Below, one piece after another: positions 32,751-45,713 of a stretch of DNA of 64,000 bases (its first letter is position 1; every line of letters begins with the position of its first letter). This DNA is from Terfezia claveryi (taxonomy: Eukaryota > Ascomycota > Pezizomycetes > Pezizales > Pezizaceae), in assembly GCA_015179025.1 (NCBI GenBank), contig WHUX01000049.1, forward strand, positions 62,001 to 126,000. The letters run 5' to 3'. Made by a program: the position numbers and the translations under genes. Below the pieces are notes generated by a model. It was not told the DNA's origin. It was given only the letters and a program-made list of their open reading frames with translations, and ran no database searches.

Positions 32751-34108
32751 AGCTGATTGTTGCTTGGGCTTTAAACGCCAATCCTGGCTGTTTGGTGGAG
32801 GGACAGAAGGGATTCGAGAAGGAGAATTTGGCAACTGCCAGAGGTCAGTCAATTCTAGAGTAGGAGGGGCTAATGGGCAGATAAGTAAGTAGGGTCCAAA
32901 CCGGGGGCAGGGATTAACAGATATGAAGGCACTAGGTCTGTGATGGTATCGTGGGGTGCCTAGGAGAGCCTAAGGAGGGGTTGGATTGTTTTGGATCGGT
33001 TCGCTGTTCAATGTCTCATTGGCAATTCTTCAACACAGTCCAAGTCTGCCTATGGCGAAGTAGTAAACTCTAGCGACACCTGCTGCAAGCATACACGAGG
33101 GGTACCGTAGTGCAACAGACTAGGTTCAGGGTACCGGTCTGCATCGCCTGGGCGCTCATGGTGACGGAAGGAAGGGCAATTGTTGAGGTGTATGTACCGG
33201 TGTATGAACGGCGGTGGCGGTGGCGGTATATATGAGCGATATTGGAGACGGAAGTTGTTGCAACTAGGAATGTGAGGAGATAACTTCCTACTAGCTGGGA
33301 CAGGGGACGCTTGGTGTAGGTACGGGGGGTGCGACCAGCAGGTCGACAACGTGACAACGCAGACGTCGTATCATGGCAATTCCGGTGCAGATGGCAATTT
33401 GCCCATTGCTTATGCGAAATGGCACGCGATTCCTTGGGGGGCAGCAGATTTGGAACAGTCAACACACGTGTTTTGTGATGTTAGTGTAGGCTTATACTCC
33501 GTATACAGAACATTTATATATACAGTATATATATATATAAGTATATATATACAGTATATATATATATAAGTATATATATACAGTATATATATATATAAGT
33601 ATATATATATATAAGTATATATATATACACATATACATATGTATACATGGCTTTACCCTTCAGTCCAAGCAGCCTCCCAACTATTGTACACCTTCAGCCG
33701 GGAACGTGAGACATCTAATTATTAGGCACAACTGCTGGCTGCACACGAGATGTCATGCAATTAATTATATGGAGATTCAACTCTGTCTACCGTCACAGCC
33801 GCCTTTATACCTAGAACGATTGTTAATTGCCTGTGCTCAAAGGCTTCTTCAAGACCTCCAGCAGCCTCGCATTCCCTCAAATACTTCTCAAGGCTCCGCA
33901 TACAAACTCTCCATAGCTAAAGTTATGTAAGCAGCACTCACGTGGTGCCTAAGGTACCTATTTCTCGCTCAACATGAATTGATCTCTTCAAATATACTGC
34001 ACTGGTGGAAATAGGCAATAACCTGGATACTTGTTACCACCGCCTAGGAAACAAGAGCAATCTCCAACTCTTTGGACCCCACCAAACCCGGTCCCAGGGT
34101 TTTCCGCC
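32751..34108. other. Divergent promoter region of ERG20 and CDC23, 1.36 kb
   Basis: Includes leader sequence of both genes and the TA-rich minisatellite at 33522-33651. ORFs at 33050-33465 minus look like leader artefacts. No factor site was identified. Confidence 0.45.
33522..33651. repeat. TA-rich minisatellite, 29-bp period
   Basis: Three units beginning ACAGTATATATATATATAAG at 33522, 33551 and 33580, followed by degenerate (TA)n with GTATAC. It lies within the ERG20/CDC23 divergent promoter. Confidence 0.85.
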
Positions 34109-35963
34109 ATGGATACCCAATCCATCCACACCGCTCTCATGGTAGCTTCGCAAAAGTGCTCTGAGCGTTGCCTCTACCAGAGTGCGAAATGGTACTTTCT
34201 CTCTCTCAAGGCACTCTGCTTCCAGCCCTGACCAGAAGTTCGTGCCAGGTTAGCTGAAGCCTTCAACTCACTCCCCAAGCTAGACCCACCTTCCAAACCC
34301 CCAAGCTCATACCCATTCACAACAACATTTCACCCGCCAGCTTCCCCATCACCAAAAGAAGCACAGCTCGAGTTTACCGAGCTACCTACATACCTGCTTG
34401 CAAAGACCTATTTCGACTGCCGAGAGTTTGATCGATGTTTTTCGACGTTGAAGGATTGCAAATCAAGTAAATCCCGGTTTCTATGCCATTATGCAAGGTA
34501 CATGGCGGGGGAGAAGAGGAAAGAGGAGGAAATGGAGATGGTGCTAGGGCCTCTGGATGGAGCCCCTACACCTAATCGGGAGATACTGCCTGTAATTAAC
34601 TCCTTAGAGGCTATATTCACTCAGTGGAGGAATGAGGGCAAGATAGGACGGGAAAAAGAGGAGGATTCATGGTTGTATTATCTTCATGGGATTTTACTCG
34701 CGAAGCATGGAAATGAGGCAAAAGCAAAAGAGGCATATGAGAAGAGCATACGCCTATATCCATGGAATTGGGGTGCGTGGGTGGAGCTCGGACAGCTAAT
34801 AGGGACATTAGAAGAGGTATGCTTATACCAGAAACGCGGTATAGTATTCGGTGATGCTAACAACCCCATTATAGCTCTGTGAGGAGGCTCCAAAGCTTCC
34901 AGATCACCTAATCAAGAAGATATGGCATCTCCAGACCACCGTGGAGCTCTATCAATCTTCTGAGGTTGTACAGCACGAACTTACGCAACTCGAAATCACC
35001 TTTCCAAACATGCCTTTTCTAAAAACACAACGTGCCTTACTGTACTACCATGCCAGGGACTTTGAAGAAGCAGAACAAGTATTCGATACCCTCCTTAAAG
35101 CTGACCCACACCGCCTCGACGCGCTTGACCACTACTCCAATATACTCTACGTAATGGAACGCCGACCGAAATTAGCATTCCTAGCACAATTGGCTACCTC
35201 CACTGACAGATTCCGTCCAGAAACATGCTGCGTCGTGGGGAACTACTACTCCTTGAAAAGCGAACACGAAAAGGCGGTCATGTACTTCCGCCGAGCACTA
35301 ACTCTCGACCGCAGCTTCCTCAGTGCATGGACACTGATGGGACATGAGTATGTCGAAATGAAGAATACTCATGCAGCTATTGAAGCTTATCGAAGGGCGG
35401 TAGATGTCAACAGAAAGGACTATCGAGCCTGGTATGGCCTCGGGCTCTCGTACGAAGTGCTTGAAATGCATTACTACGCTTTATTCTACTTCCAACGTGC
35501 TGCTTCCCTCCGCCCTTACGATGCACAAATGTGGCAAGCTATGGGGTCCTGCTTCGACCATATGAACCGGCCTCAGGAAGCTATAAAAGCATATAAACGA
35601 GCTCTTGTCGCCTCGTCGCACACGACGCCGGGGGAAGGGGGTTCATTCGACCCAACAACACTCTATAGTATTGGGCTGATGTATGAGAAAACGGATAACC
35701 CGAAGGAAGCAGCGAAGTATATGGATATGTGTGTGAATGAGGATGTGGAGACACCCGCGACAAATAAAGCCAAAATGTGGTTGGCGAGGTGGGAGTTTGG
35801 AAATGGGAATTGGAAGAAAGCGGGGGAGCTGGCGAATGAGTTATGTCAGGATGGGCCGGAGATTGAGGAGGCAAAGGCGTTAGTGAGGGACTTGAGGGCG
35901 AGGATGGAGGCGATGGGGGGAACGAATGCGGGAGGGGGAGGGGGGGGAAGAGGGGGAAGTTGA
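34109..35963 (+). CDS. CDC23: Anaphase-promoting complex subunit 8 (Cdc23), TPR protein
   Basis: Scaffold subunit of the APC/C ubiquitin ligase. Three exons: 34109-34191, 34249-34816 and 34875-35963 (579 aa, phases agree). The N-terminal block CSERCLYQSAKWLAEAFN is the APC8 hallmark. The middle contains ELPTYLLAKTYFDCREFDRC and WLYYLHGILLAKHGNEAKAKEAY. The C-terminal half is a run of tetratricopeptide repeats: RALLYYHARDFEEAEQVFD, then CCVVGNYYSLKSEHEKAVMY, SAWTLMGHEYVEMKNTHAAI, WYGLGLSYEVLEMHYYALFY, and WQAMGSCFDHMNRPQEAIKA. The extreme C-terminus is a Gly-rich tail (GGGGGGRGGS). It may act on KEN-box proteins such as the one encoded at 28.1-29.2 kb, though proximity alone is not evidence. 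Confidence 0.95.
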
Positions 35964-36912
35964 GTAGATATAGATCGCTACATACTGAGATGGTGTAATG
36001 GTGGTTTGCGACTGCAGGTGATACGGCGACGAATGAGTTGGGCCCGTTGGCTTGTTTTACGAGCATTGTGACCACGTTAAATTAGTTGAGGGGAACCCCA
36101 TGCTGACGTTGATTATTTGAAACACGCATTTCCTCCCCTCTCCTGAGGGCTATTTGTATTATATATTGATAAGACTGTCTGTATGATGATTACCACATTT
36201 AAATATGCATCATGATATGTCTCTTGTTTGCATGCTTCCCGCGTTACCCTGAACTAGTAGTGCTACTTTATTATGTTGGATATCTTCACATAAAAATGTT
36301 AGATTCGTCTAGATAACATTCAATGAAAATATTATCATGCGCATGTAGTATGATACTATGCACTCCAGCCAGACACAAAGGCCAGGCGACGTATATAAAT
36401 GAGATATAATTGACGACTGAATCACTGCACTACATCATCAGTTACCACACCTCCCCTTTACGTCTCAATAACCGGACGCTATAGGTAGCCTAGTTTTCCT
36501 ACAGTCAGGTACAGCAAGCCACTTTGACAAAATCCCACGACGGCCGGGAATGAAAAATGATATAATAAAATAAATAAAGAAGAAGCAAACTAATAGTAAC
36601 GAAAACGGCATTATATTCGAAAATTAAGCTCCGCCAGATGCAGCCAACCTGAAAAAAGAGAGATCAAGTGGTTCCCACTGACCAGCAGGAAACCACCTGT
36701 CCAAGGCCAATCCTCCTCGTACTCATCAGTTGTATTGCCACCCAGAAGGAGATCAAGATACAGAGGGAATAAGTAAACAAGGGTTACCAAGCAGTAGGAA
36801 CGAGTGTCATTAGCAATGGCAAAATCCGACGGTACTTTTGAAGGGGGAAAGACCATAGCCACAGAACAAGAAAATTACGAAAGGATTATGTGATTTCACA
36901 CAAGGCCCAGCT
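35964..36912. other. Intergenic between convergent genes, 0.95 kb
   Basis: 3' flanks of CDC23 and the following minus-strand gene. AT-rich in part. Nothing specific was recognised. Confidence 0.5.
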
Positions 36913-38909
36913 TCAACGCATCCCCCTCAACGTCAACTCCTCCATCTTCGCCGCCAACAACTTCTTTTGTAACTCTCTTTCCTCCACTGAAAATGGCTTT
37001 GCCGTGTTCTCCCCCGGCACCATAGGTACCGGATTTCTGGTGTCAACTTCTCGGTTACCCTCCGCTGTAACAACCCCCGTGCTCCCCATGATCTCATTGG
37101 TAGCAAGACCTTCTCTTCCCAAAGCCCAAGCTGCAGCCATCCTCATTCTCTCCCTATTCCTCTCCGCATCTGACTCCTCCCAAGGGTTTCTTGGAATCAG
37201 GTCCGCTTCCCTGGCTGCTGCCTCTGCGTGTAAATCTTCGTAGTGGAGAGAGACTTCCCCACCCCTATTACCTCGTCTCGCTCTCTCGGCTCTTCGAGCA
37301 CTAGGTAAGTATTCCTGGAGACGGCGCAATGAACGTTCATAACCTTGATTCTCTACATGAGACAGGGCCCAGCTGGAGCGAAGAAGACTGAATTCTGAGG
37401 TAAGTATGTCGATTCGCGTCTGCATTGCGCGAAGACGGGCCTCTGCAACATTCAGGGATGGGGGCGTTGTGCTATTAGTGGCAGGATTGTCACTTGTAGT
37501 TGTTGGTGGAACAGGTCTCGCTGCAGCCGTTGCTGTTGATTGGGTAGTAGAAGTTGAGACATCTAGCCCAATAGTTGCAGGGCCTGAAGCTGCGGAAGAA
37601 GCATCACCAGGCGTCCTGGCAGGATTAGTACCTGGAGTTCCGGTGGCATTTTCGGGTGCCAGCGCAAGTGTGCTATTGCTTGACCTTATTGTCGCCAACA
37701 TTGCATCTTGCAGGTGTCCAATCCTCCTAATATGACCGATGAATGTGTCAAATGTCTCGTTAGGTGCGATGTGGTGCCCAGGAGGAGGGGTTGGGAGAGG
37801 CCACCAGGTGGCTGCCGAGAGTGTTTGAGGGACAGTGAAGCCGGCTGGAGATATTGCATCATCTGGACGTATCATCCCTAGTCTACCGTCGCCAAGCATT
37901 TCGGGACGGACCGGATTAACCCACCTATTGAGCCTGGAAGAATCTCCAGCGCGAAGACGATTAATTGGGGGTATTGAAGAACTTCTCTGAATGCCAAAGG
38001 GTGCTGGGCCGACATCGTCGTTGTCACTAACTGGCTCTCGTGACTCTCGGAGGAATTCATCGAGTGTAATGAGGGCGTCGCCCCGATTATCAGCAACTTG
38101 CCTATCAGAGGTTTGCCTTCCAACAGCTTGCCTTTCAGCAGCTTGAGCTTGAGCCGGAACATGAGACTGAAATTGACCGGATTGTAGCAGATCAAAATTC
38201 GCTCTTCTTCTTGCCTCCCTTGCCTCCAATATTCTCCTGGTTTCCTCTGCTCGCCTTCGAAACTCCCCTCTCGCTTCACGTCTCGGCTGTGATTCATTTT
38301 GACGCCCACTTTCCATTCTCGTAGAGTTTCCTTGGGCTTCAGAACTTTCCCCAGTGTGATGGAGGGAAGCCCAGTTTTGAACTGTATCAGGCCCATCCAG
38401 GCTCACAGACCCCATACTCGATACTTGAATTGGCCTCCCAGCTGGGATTGGCACTGGACGTGACGGTGTGACAACGGGTATTGTACTAGTAGTGGCTGAT
38501 GTAGGCAGTGTAACTTGAATGTCTCGAGTCACACCAGAGGGCCCTTCTCCATTTTCATTATCGTCCGGGTTATTATTCCTATGAGTGTTATTAAGCATCT
38601 CATCCATCTCCAGTCTATACATCCGATCCACTAATCGGTTTCGCAAACTATGCAGTCTCTCCCAGCGTAGAGTACGGTCGTCTGCACTCACTGTCGAGGA
38701 ACTTGAGGAAGATGAGCCTAACAATGAGCCATAGGGATTTCCAGAAGGAGATAATGCAGGATTTCGTGTAGCTGTAGGACTATTCACGGGCGGTTTGTTT
38801 GAGGCTCCCTCGTCGACCTTTGGGGAGCTATTCCACACTCAAGGGAGGAGACTGCGTTAGCTTTGCGAGAAAAAAGTGAGTCTAAAGGATCCTTACTGGG
38901 GAGCCCCAT
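36913..38909 (-). CDS. Conserved hypothetical Ser/Pro/Arg-rich protein
   Basis: Two exons, 38909-38897 and 38837-36913, joined across a 59-bp intron (645 aa from ATG 38909). The same frame stays open upstream through SSKRQLISGATTYLHQRIQEN, which looks like real conserved protein but has no ATG before a TAG. The true start may therefore lie on another exon near 39000. Features are an early Ser run (SSSSSST), WERLHSLRNRLVDRMYRLE, a basic coiled coil (RRRAEETRRILEAREARRRANF), WWPLPTPPPGHHIAPNETFD, a second coiled coil (RLRAMQTRIDILTSEFSLLR) and a C-terminal ELQKKLLAAKMEELTLRGMR helix. No enzyme motif is present. A conserved fungal structural or scaffold protein is the safest reading. Confidence 0.75.
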
Positions 38910-39585
38910 GTTTTCCTGTATTCGTTGGTGAAGATAAGTAGTTGCACCAGAGATAAGCTGACGTTTTGATGATCCAAGGCTCAGATGGAGACTAATGGGA
39001 TGCGACAACGACTAGGGGTTGCTCTGGTACATGGCCCCACGGAGCTGCATATATATGAATTTAGTATTACATATGTAGGTACTAGGCTACGGGGTACATA
39101 TGTAGATACTATAAGTTACTTGCATATGCAGGCTTAGTCATAGACTAACGGTCATAGACATTGTTGTGTGCTGTACACTACAGCGGTGCATAAAGTGGAC
39201 ATCACATAGGCTATGCATAATGGAACAAACGCATCGGTACATACAGAGACGTGCTTGTTTTGACATGAATCAGCCTTTGGTATCCTAAATAAATGTCTAA
39301 TAAAAGAATCATATAATCAATAAAATAAAACGAAGCATCAACAGCCCATTAATACTAATAGCAGGGCGTATTGACTCGCAGAGCATGCTTTATGGGACAC
39401 TCCCCCCCAAAAAAAGAATCGCCTAATGTTGGAATAATTGAACACAACAAAGAGTACAACCAACAATAAATTTTTGCAAGAGGTAAAAAAGTCTAGTATA
39501 CAAACAAGAAAACAATAAACTCAAAACATTGTATGCATTTTCATATCTAGAGGGAAACAAAATTATCCTAGCTTTTATCTGACGC
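38910..39585. other. Intergenic, 0.68 kb
   Basis: Probably contains the missing 5' exon of the upstream gene (open conserved-looking frame to 39005) and the 3' UTR of TRK. Two copies of ATATGTAG-GTACTA occur near 39070-39110. Confidence 0.4.
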
Positions 39586-42500
39586 CTAGTCGCGATGCCC
39601 CCGATCATCGTCAGTCATTGGCCTTGCCATAGTTCTGCTTCGGCTGGTGGCTTGACTGAGGCTGGGGCCCAGAGGAAGTCCAGCTCCATTAGACACAAAA
39701 GAGGGCCGGCGATTTAACCTTTGATCCCGGAGTAACGACTCGCTAGGCAAGAGAATCTATGACTACATTAGCCAGACCCAGGGTAGAGTAGGGGGTACTT
39801 ACCGCACGATCAACTTGATATGGCAAGCCTCTGTGTCTTCCACGAATCTGCATAGCTAAAATCACAAGCTTACTAATTGTCTTGAACTGCCCAGAGAAAG
39901 AGGTATTGACATCGGGATACCCCAAACTTAAGCCAACGGTGCCGCTAAGGATGATTAGCAACGTCACTTGGGGAAATCAGGATGACTTACTATGCACTGA
40001 CAACCTCAAACAAAATCGCGAAGAGTGTGAATGCCTGTAGCTTCGACTTGAGCATACGATTTTCCAGTCTTGTAGATGTGTGACTTACGTATTGCTCCTT
40101 GCTTTCGATCCTCCCCCCTTCTACGATAGAGATGATGAATAGGCCGAGAAAGATATACCAGAGGTCATATTGCAATTGGTTGCGCAAATGTGCACCAACG
40201 AAAGATGGACTCTTTCCATCAACTTCCTCTTCCACAGCATAAATACCGAGAGCGCTCTCTTCATAGACATTTGTCCTGTAGGAGTGTTAACTAGAGCTCA
40301 TCTCTGACGAGTGAGGGAAAGTAGGATCTGAAAACTCACTTCCTCACACTGATAGCGATTGGAAAAATTGAGATGTACATCATAACTTCTGTGTATGAGT
40401 AAACGGAATACATACACCTGAATTTAGAATGCAACTTACCCATATAGCAAACTTGCATCGCAGGATGAATTGCTGCTATATTCACTACGGCCAAACCAGC
40501 AGTCCTCGTAGACACTGCTTGGAACCATCCTGATAATACCCTGTACCCAACTGGAATAGCCATAACATCGGAGTCATTAAGCTACACAAAAGTAAGTGAA
40601 GATGAACTAATTCTACGCCAAGAATGAAACCTCACATCAAGAATGATGAACAGTATTAGATCTGAACAGTTGAGGATCAGGAGAATCGCAAAAAGCCACC
40701 ATGTAGCCTGGCACCATTAGCAACAAAGTTTCAGATTTGGCTATTGTAGAGTGTTTCACTTACAGCCGCAGGGAAAAGAAGAGTGAAACAACGTCTCGGA
40801 TGGCTATATGGTTATTAGGCATAGACTAAAGAGACGCTCTCTGAGGCTGACTTACTCTAAAAGATATCCCAGTGGCTAGGTGTGAAAGTTAGCGCCATGC
40901 AGAAATATCTAGCAGATCTTGAGCGACATACCGCCTCTATCGAGGAACCTGCGGGTACAATCTTCTTCATAACCCATATAATGAGACGTAGTAGACAGGG
41001 GAAGCCAGTGTTCCCCACGATAATCAGGAAACTGAGTAGCATAAGTGGCCAAGCCGCTCGTTGGAACGAAACCATGGAATCGGGAGTCAATGTGAATCCA
41101 ACATCATTGAAGGCCGAGTTTACGGTGAAAATTGTCCTTCGGCTAATCAGTCCATATTCTTAAACTTAGATGCAACTTACTTACCACCACACACGGCCTA
41201 CACCCCACGATTCAACATATTTTCCGTAGTGATCATGGTTCATTATCCACGGCAAAGTGCCCACTAAGCCAATGACTTGGAAAAAGATCATGTAACCTGT
41301 AAAATGTCAGCACAGAAGTTTGCTCATACCGAATTATTCAGTGCCACACACCAACGAGGATTTTGGCCAATAGCTTCAAGGCCCGGTACTCTAGCCCCCC
41401 AAGCTCATCTTTCTGATCCTCCGTGAGGTCAACGAAGGCAGAGTTACGACCAACTGTGGGCGTGTAGGAAAGGTAGGGCACGGGAACAGGGTCCGGCCGC
41501 GATGTTCTTCTCGACAGCTTGGACATTGGACTAGTGCTTCTCCCCCGTGAGAAACTTGACGAAAATGCTTCCAATGTCTGAGAACGAGAACGAGGTATTA
41601 TCCGTTCCGTGATGGAGCCCATTCGTCGCCTCATCCTTCCTTGGCTATGGGAAGGACCCGGATCTTCATTCACGGAAACCTGCCCTGTGGTCTGAATGCA
41701 CCTCAAGGTGTTGGGATCGTCTTCTTCGATATCTTCGACAGTACCCCCTGCAATAGTTCAGTATCCACAACATGAAGAGTGACACATTATGCATATTTAC
41801 CTCGCTCAAATTCCCTAGGGCTTGGAATCCTCAAAACACCAGTACGCTTCTTAGGGGGTCGTTGGTTGTCGGCAAAAACAATGTGTGTATTTTGGCCATT
41901 ATCTTGATTTATGATGGTTGGGGCTCCTTCACTGGAATTATTGTTGAAACTAGTAGCTTCTGAGTCCCCTTCCTCCCTGTCCAATGTATTAGTTACGGGA
42001 AGAAAATTTCATCACTTCATAATATATACCTAGGTGTTACCGCAGTATGCAGATCGCCATTTGTTGGAGGGTTCTCTTTTGATACGATATGCGTTATCTC
42101 ATCTGAATTCCTTTTCGAAGATGCAGGAGATTGAATCGCAGTCGAGTTCGCAGTTGGTGGCTGATTTTCATCCATTTTCAGATCGACCAACGCTATTTCC
42201 CGGAGGCTGGAAGGTGGAGCCTCCCTAACAACGGTGATAGGCCGGCCAGCTGCAAAAAAGTCAGTATAAAGAGTTTTAGGGATTCAATCTAGGCTTACCA
42301 ACGCCACGCCCTTCTCTTTCGGGATCTACGTCTTGAGGTTCAGGACGGGATTTGGTCGTAGTTTTCCATCTACGCAGCTTTGCATCTCGCACTAAATCAT
42401 CCCATATTAGATATTTACCTTTAACTTGGCTGACAGTCAATTTCATACCTAGAGATTCAAGCCGCTTCTCAAACCAGTGAATTCGAACGAATACGATTAC

Positions 42501-42917
42501 TGTGTTGATGAATATAGGATTCGTAATGAGGGGGACAATGTGCATAATAATCTAACTTCGTTAATAAGTACCCAGATGGCATAAAGAGCCAACGTACCTG
42601 CTGGTAGAGCTTCATCGTATATATATCAATTCTAGGTTAAAAGTAAGAATGATATATGCATACACTATTATGAGTTAAGAGAACTTACGTATTCAGACCA
42701 GATTGCGTTGCAGCTCCAGTTGCCAAAAAGAGAGCATCGACAAAGGGGAGATTATGTTGACCATATATTATGGAACCTCCAATCAGGGCGACGGTAATAA
42801 TGTAGGTATCTATATGTTGACGTCAGCTACCCGAAACCAAATTGAGCCTTTGATTAACTTACAATGAAGAAATAGAAATGAGAGCTTGGGGCGATAGGCG
42901 GTCCATGAGAAAGGCAT
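39586..42917 (-). CDS. TRK1: TRK-type potassium transporter
   Basis: Plasma-membrane K+ uptake protein. I reconstructed 19 exons (795 aa), all GT-AG with consistent phase. Exon ends run 42917-42863, 42809-42689, 42631-42598, 42551-42449, 42391-42299, 42249-42030, 41976-41801, 41747-41352, 41296-41185, 41142-40932, 40875-40856, 40803-40764, 40707-40636, 40581-40440, 40388-40340, 40275-40089, 40034-39991, 39944-39803, 39756-39586. The four pore loops are seen: ATQSGLNTID, NSAFNDVGFTLTPDSM, VSTRTAGLAVVNI and YGTVGLSLGYPD, each with the selectivity Gly. A long hydrophilic loop (about residues 130-400) lies between the first and second pore units, as in fungal Trk1. The tail MQIRGRHRGLPYQVDRAILL is the conserved C-terminal signature. 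Exon 11 is only 20 nt. The second W of the usual WW before pore 2 is Cys here (VWCRRT). Confidence 0.92.
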
Positions 42918-44172
42918 TTCCAATTCTCAATTGGGTATTTCGCTAAACTTTCTAGCCTCTATACCTTCCTGATGGCTATGTAGGTATCCGCTATCGAGTG
43001 TGTAACGGAGGGTCGTTGCCGATGTACTCTGCGACGGATAACGGGGATCAGGCGAAGTAGCAGTAATTAGCGTCTTATAATATGGCCAGTTTATTTTTTT
43101 ATAAATTCAATATATGGGACATAGCTAGACTCTTGTGAAAGGGCAAGCTGCAGGTGTGGTTTCCGGAACTGAAACTATCCAGTGGACACAGGATTTCGGA
43201 GGTATGTAATCGACTATCTATGACTGTCGGTGGTCGATTGTCTCGAGGCAAAGACAAAATACTGAAGGTAATGCAATTATGGAAGCCCCAACGCTTATAT
43301 ATCGTTGGATGGTGGGGGCCCTCCCAGAAATTGATAGAACCACCCAATTTACGCCTGTCTAGGTAATCTGGTTGTTGTTGTTCTGGTGGTTGTTGTTCTC
43401 GTGTTTCGGAATCACTGGGATTTTCTTTTAACTGGAACCCAGGACACTCCAGGGGAGAGTCCGTTGAATTGGTAAAGGGATGGCACTCTCCGGCAACAGC
43501 TGTAGATGGCAAGTCTCAGGGCTAGCTAGACTCGAGCTTAGAATTGGAGGCCTCGAACGCTCCCTTTATCGATATTGTAGGGCCAATGGACGCTCAGGGC
43601 TGCGTGATCGATAGGGCTGGTTCGCCGATGCCCAGCGCAAATCACAGAGTACGTGTAACGTGTACGGTAGTTGGAAGCAGACCGAAGGGTGCGGACCTGT
43701 CTCAATCAGTTCGGCCTCGAGAACAGTCCTGTCCTCATTATATATTAGTGGTTGGCAGCCCATATTAGTTTTTTCTCTCCTATCATTGATATATAATTGC
43801 CTACTTACTTAAGTATCTTTTTCTCATTTCGTAACGCCGTACAACGTACTTGTGCAGTGACGCTGGATGCCGGGAATCCAGCGAGTATTTGAGAAAAAGT
43901 AAATTATATGGATAATTACTTTTGTCCTCGCTCCAATACGCCTGTTAGACCCAACGCGGGCTTAGCACCTTGTCATCTCTTAGGATTCAGGGAGCTACCT
44001 AACCCGGCCAGCCGGGACATCGTGCTTCAATAATTCAGCAGTGAGTAGATAAATGTACCGGTACCGGTACCTATGCACGGATTTATGGGCCTCGGCAAAT
44101 ATACGGGGGGCTGTGTTTACTAGGTACCGGAACAGACAGGGGGGCAGAACATAGGCCACAAGGTCTGTGGAT

Positions 44173-44193
44173 GTCTGGTTGGCACAACCAGAC
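44173..44193. repeat. Dispersed hairpin repeat, copy
   Basis: GTCTGGTT-GGCAC-AACCAGAC, a perfect 8-bp stem with a 5-nt loop. Confidence 0.75.
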
Positions 44194-44560
44194 TAGTCTG
44201 TGGACTTCTTGTTATTGGTCTATATGGAGTGCTTGCAACGATATGCTCGAATTGGCTTTCACCCTTTCATTGGTACAGTACCGGTATATCCACGCATTTA
44301 GGGAAACTACAATATCCGTCGGAACTTGTTTTACTGAAATGCCGCCTTCTAGATTCTCTACGTATCTTTTTTTTCATCCCAATACCGGTCTGTCAATTGC
44401 AAATGATACCTCTGCAATCACAGGATATAAATACACAGGAGCGTACATGTACCAGGGCTAACTTAGCCAATGGGTAGAATGTTCGGTGATATGATACAAA
44501 ACCAACTATCGTAGGCAACCATACATCATGCCCTGTGTTGAAAATATAACGAACCGAACT

Positions 44561-44592
44561 GTAGTCTGGTTGGCACAAGCCCCTCGGTAGAG
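44561..44592. repeat. Dispersed TAGTCTGGTTGGCACAA repeat, copy
   Basis: GTAGTCTGGTTGGCACAAG followed by CCCCTCGGTAG. The same long form recurs at 48541-48575. Confidence 0.75.
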
Positions 44593-44660
44593 TAACGAAA
44601 TGCACAGTGGACGTGAAGTTGCATGGCTTGGCATATCAAATGGAGTGGACCGAGCTTACG

Positions 44661-44690
44661 TAGTCTGGTTGCACTACCCCAACCAGACTA
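44661..44690. repeat. Dispersed hairpin repeat, copy
   Basis: TAGTCTGGTT, then loop GCACTACCCC, then AACCAGACTA: a perfect 10-bp stem with a 10-nt loop. Confidence 0.8.
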
Positions 44691-45683
44691 GGGCTTACAT
44701 TACGTAAAGCGTGACAATGTCTAGCTTCTTGCCGTGATGACGCTATCCTCCTGTTTTGCAATACCAAGGGATCTTCATTCCCAGGTTAAGCTTTCTGGTT
44801 GCACTACCCCTCCACAGGGTATAGACCTGGGCAATGGGTATGATAAGATATTACCGGTAGGACATTGGTACATATAGAGTACCAGTATTACCCAAGATAA
44901 GCTTGCATGCCAAGTAATAAAAAGAAAGTACATAGAAAGTGGATGAAGAGACATTACAATATCCATATATTAATTGCGACTGCCAGTCTCCGGACTTGAG
45001 TGGACCTCCCCCAAACATCCCAACCTGACATTAAGTAAATCAACTTGGGATTTGTATGGGGTGTCGACTGCATGTCCCACAGATACCGAGTGAAATACCG
45101 AGGCACAAGAATCCCATGGAGTGGGTGGGGTTGCATGCACATATATAAACCTCGGTACTTACAATTCTCCCGAGCAATTCCATCGAAGGGTCAAATGCTA
45201 TAGGCACTTTCAAAACTGTTGTTCGAGTCAAAATCAAAATCATCTAATGGAGGTAATGAGGCAATTGCCATTGAATGTGATGGGTCAGTTTTGATACTCC
45301 ATGAGCAATCAGTCCCATGAGTATATAAAATATGAGCTGTACGGCAGATGAATACGCTAATGCTTAGAATCTCAAAAACATACCTTTTGTTTTGGTTGTT
45401 ACCGAATATTTTTCATAAATCATATACCTAAGTACCCAGACTCTTGAAGTTCACCCTAGGTCTCCGCTAATATGTAGTAGTTATGTATACATTTCCAGAA
45501 TCTAGATATAGTACATTAGTTAGCCTCAATACGCAACCTTGAGGTATACATATAGCCTTGGAAAACAATAGAACATCAGGTTACATTAATGAATTAATCT
45601 ACTAGAGTCGCCACAGGATACGAACATATGTCACAGCGTATATCGTCAGGTGGAAGTATCTAATAGTTACCCCCATTGCAACC

Positions 45684-45713
45684 TAGTCTGGTTGCACTAC
45701 CCCTCTCAGACTA
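45684..45713. repeat. Dispersed hairpin repeat, copy
   Basis: TAGTCTGGTTGCACTACCCC followed by TCTCAGACTA. The right arm has diverged. Same loop as the 44661 copy. Confidence 0.75.

Noticed and set aside
37406..38396. ORFs on both strands inside the 36.9-38.9 kb gene
   Set aside because: Alternative frames of a real exon. Splice and composition favour the 641-codon minus-strand frame.
43099..43512. 137-codon minus-strand ORF
   Set aside because: Starts at a TTG rather than ATG, has no recognisable domain and no splice partners.
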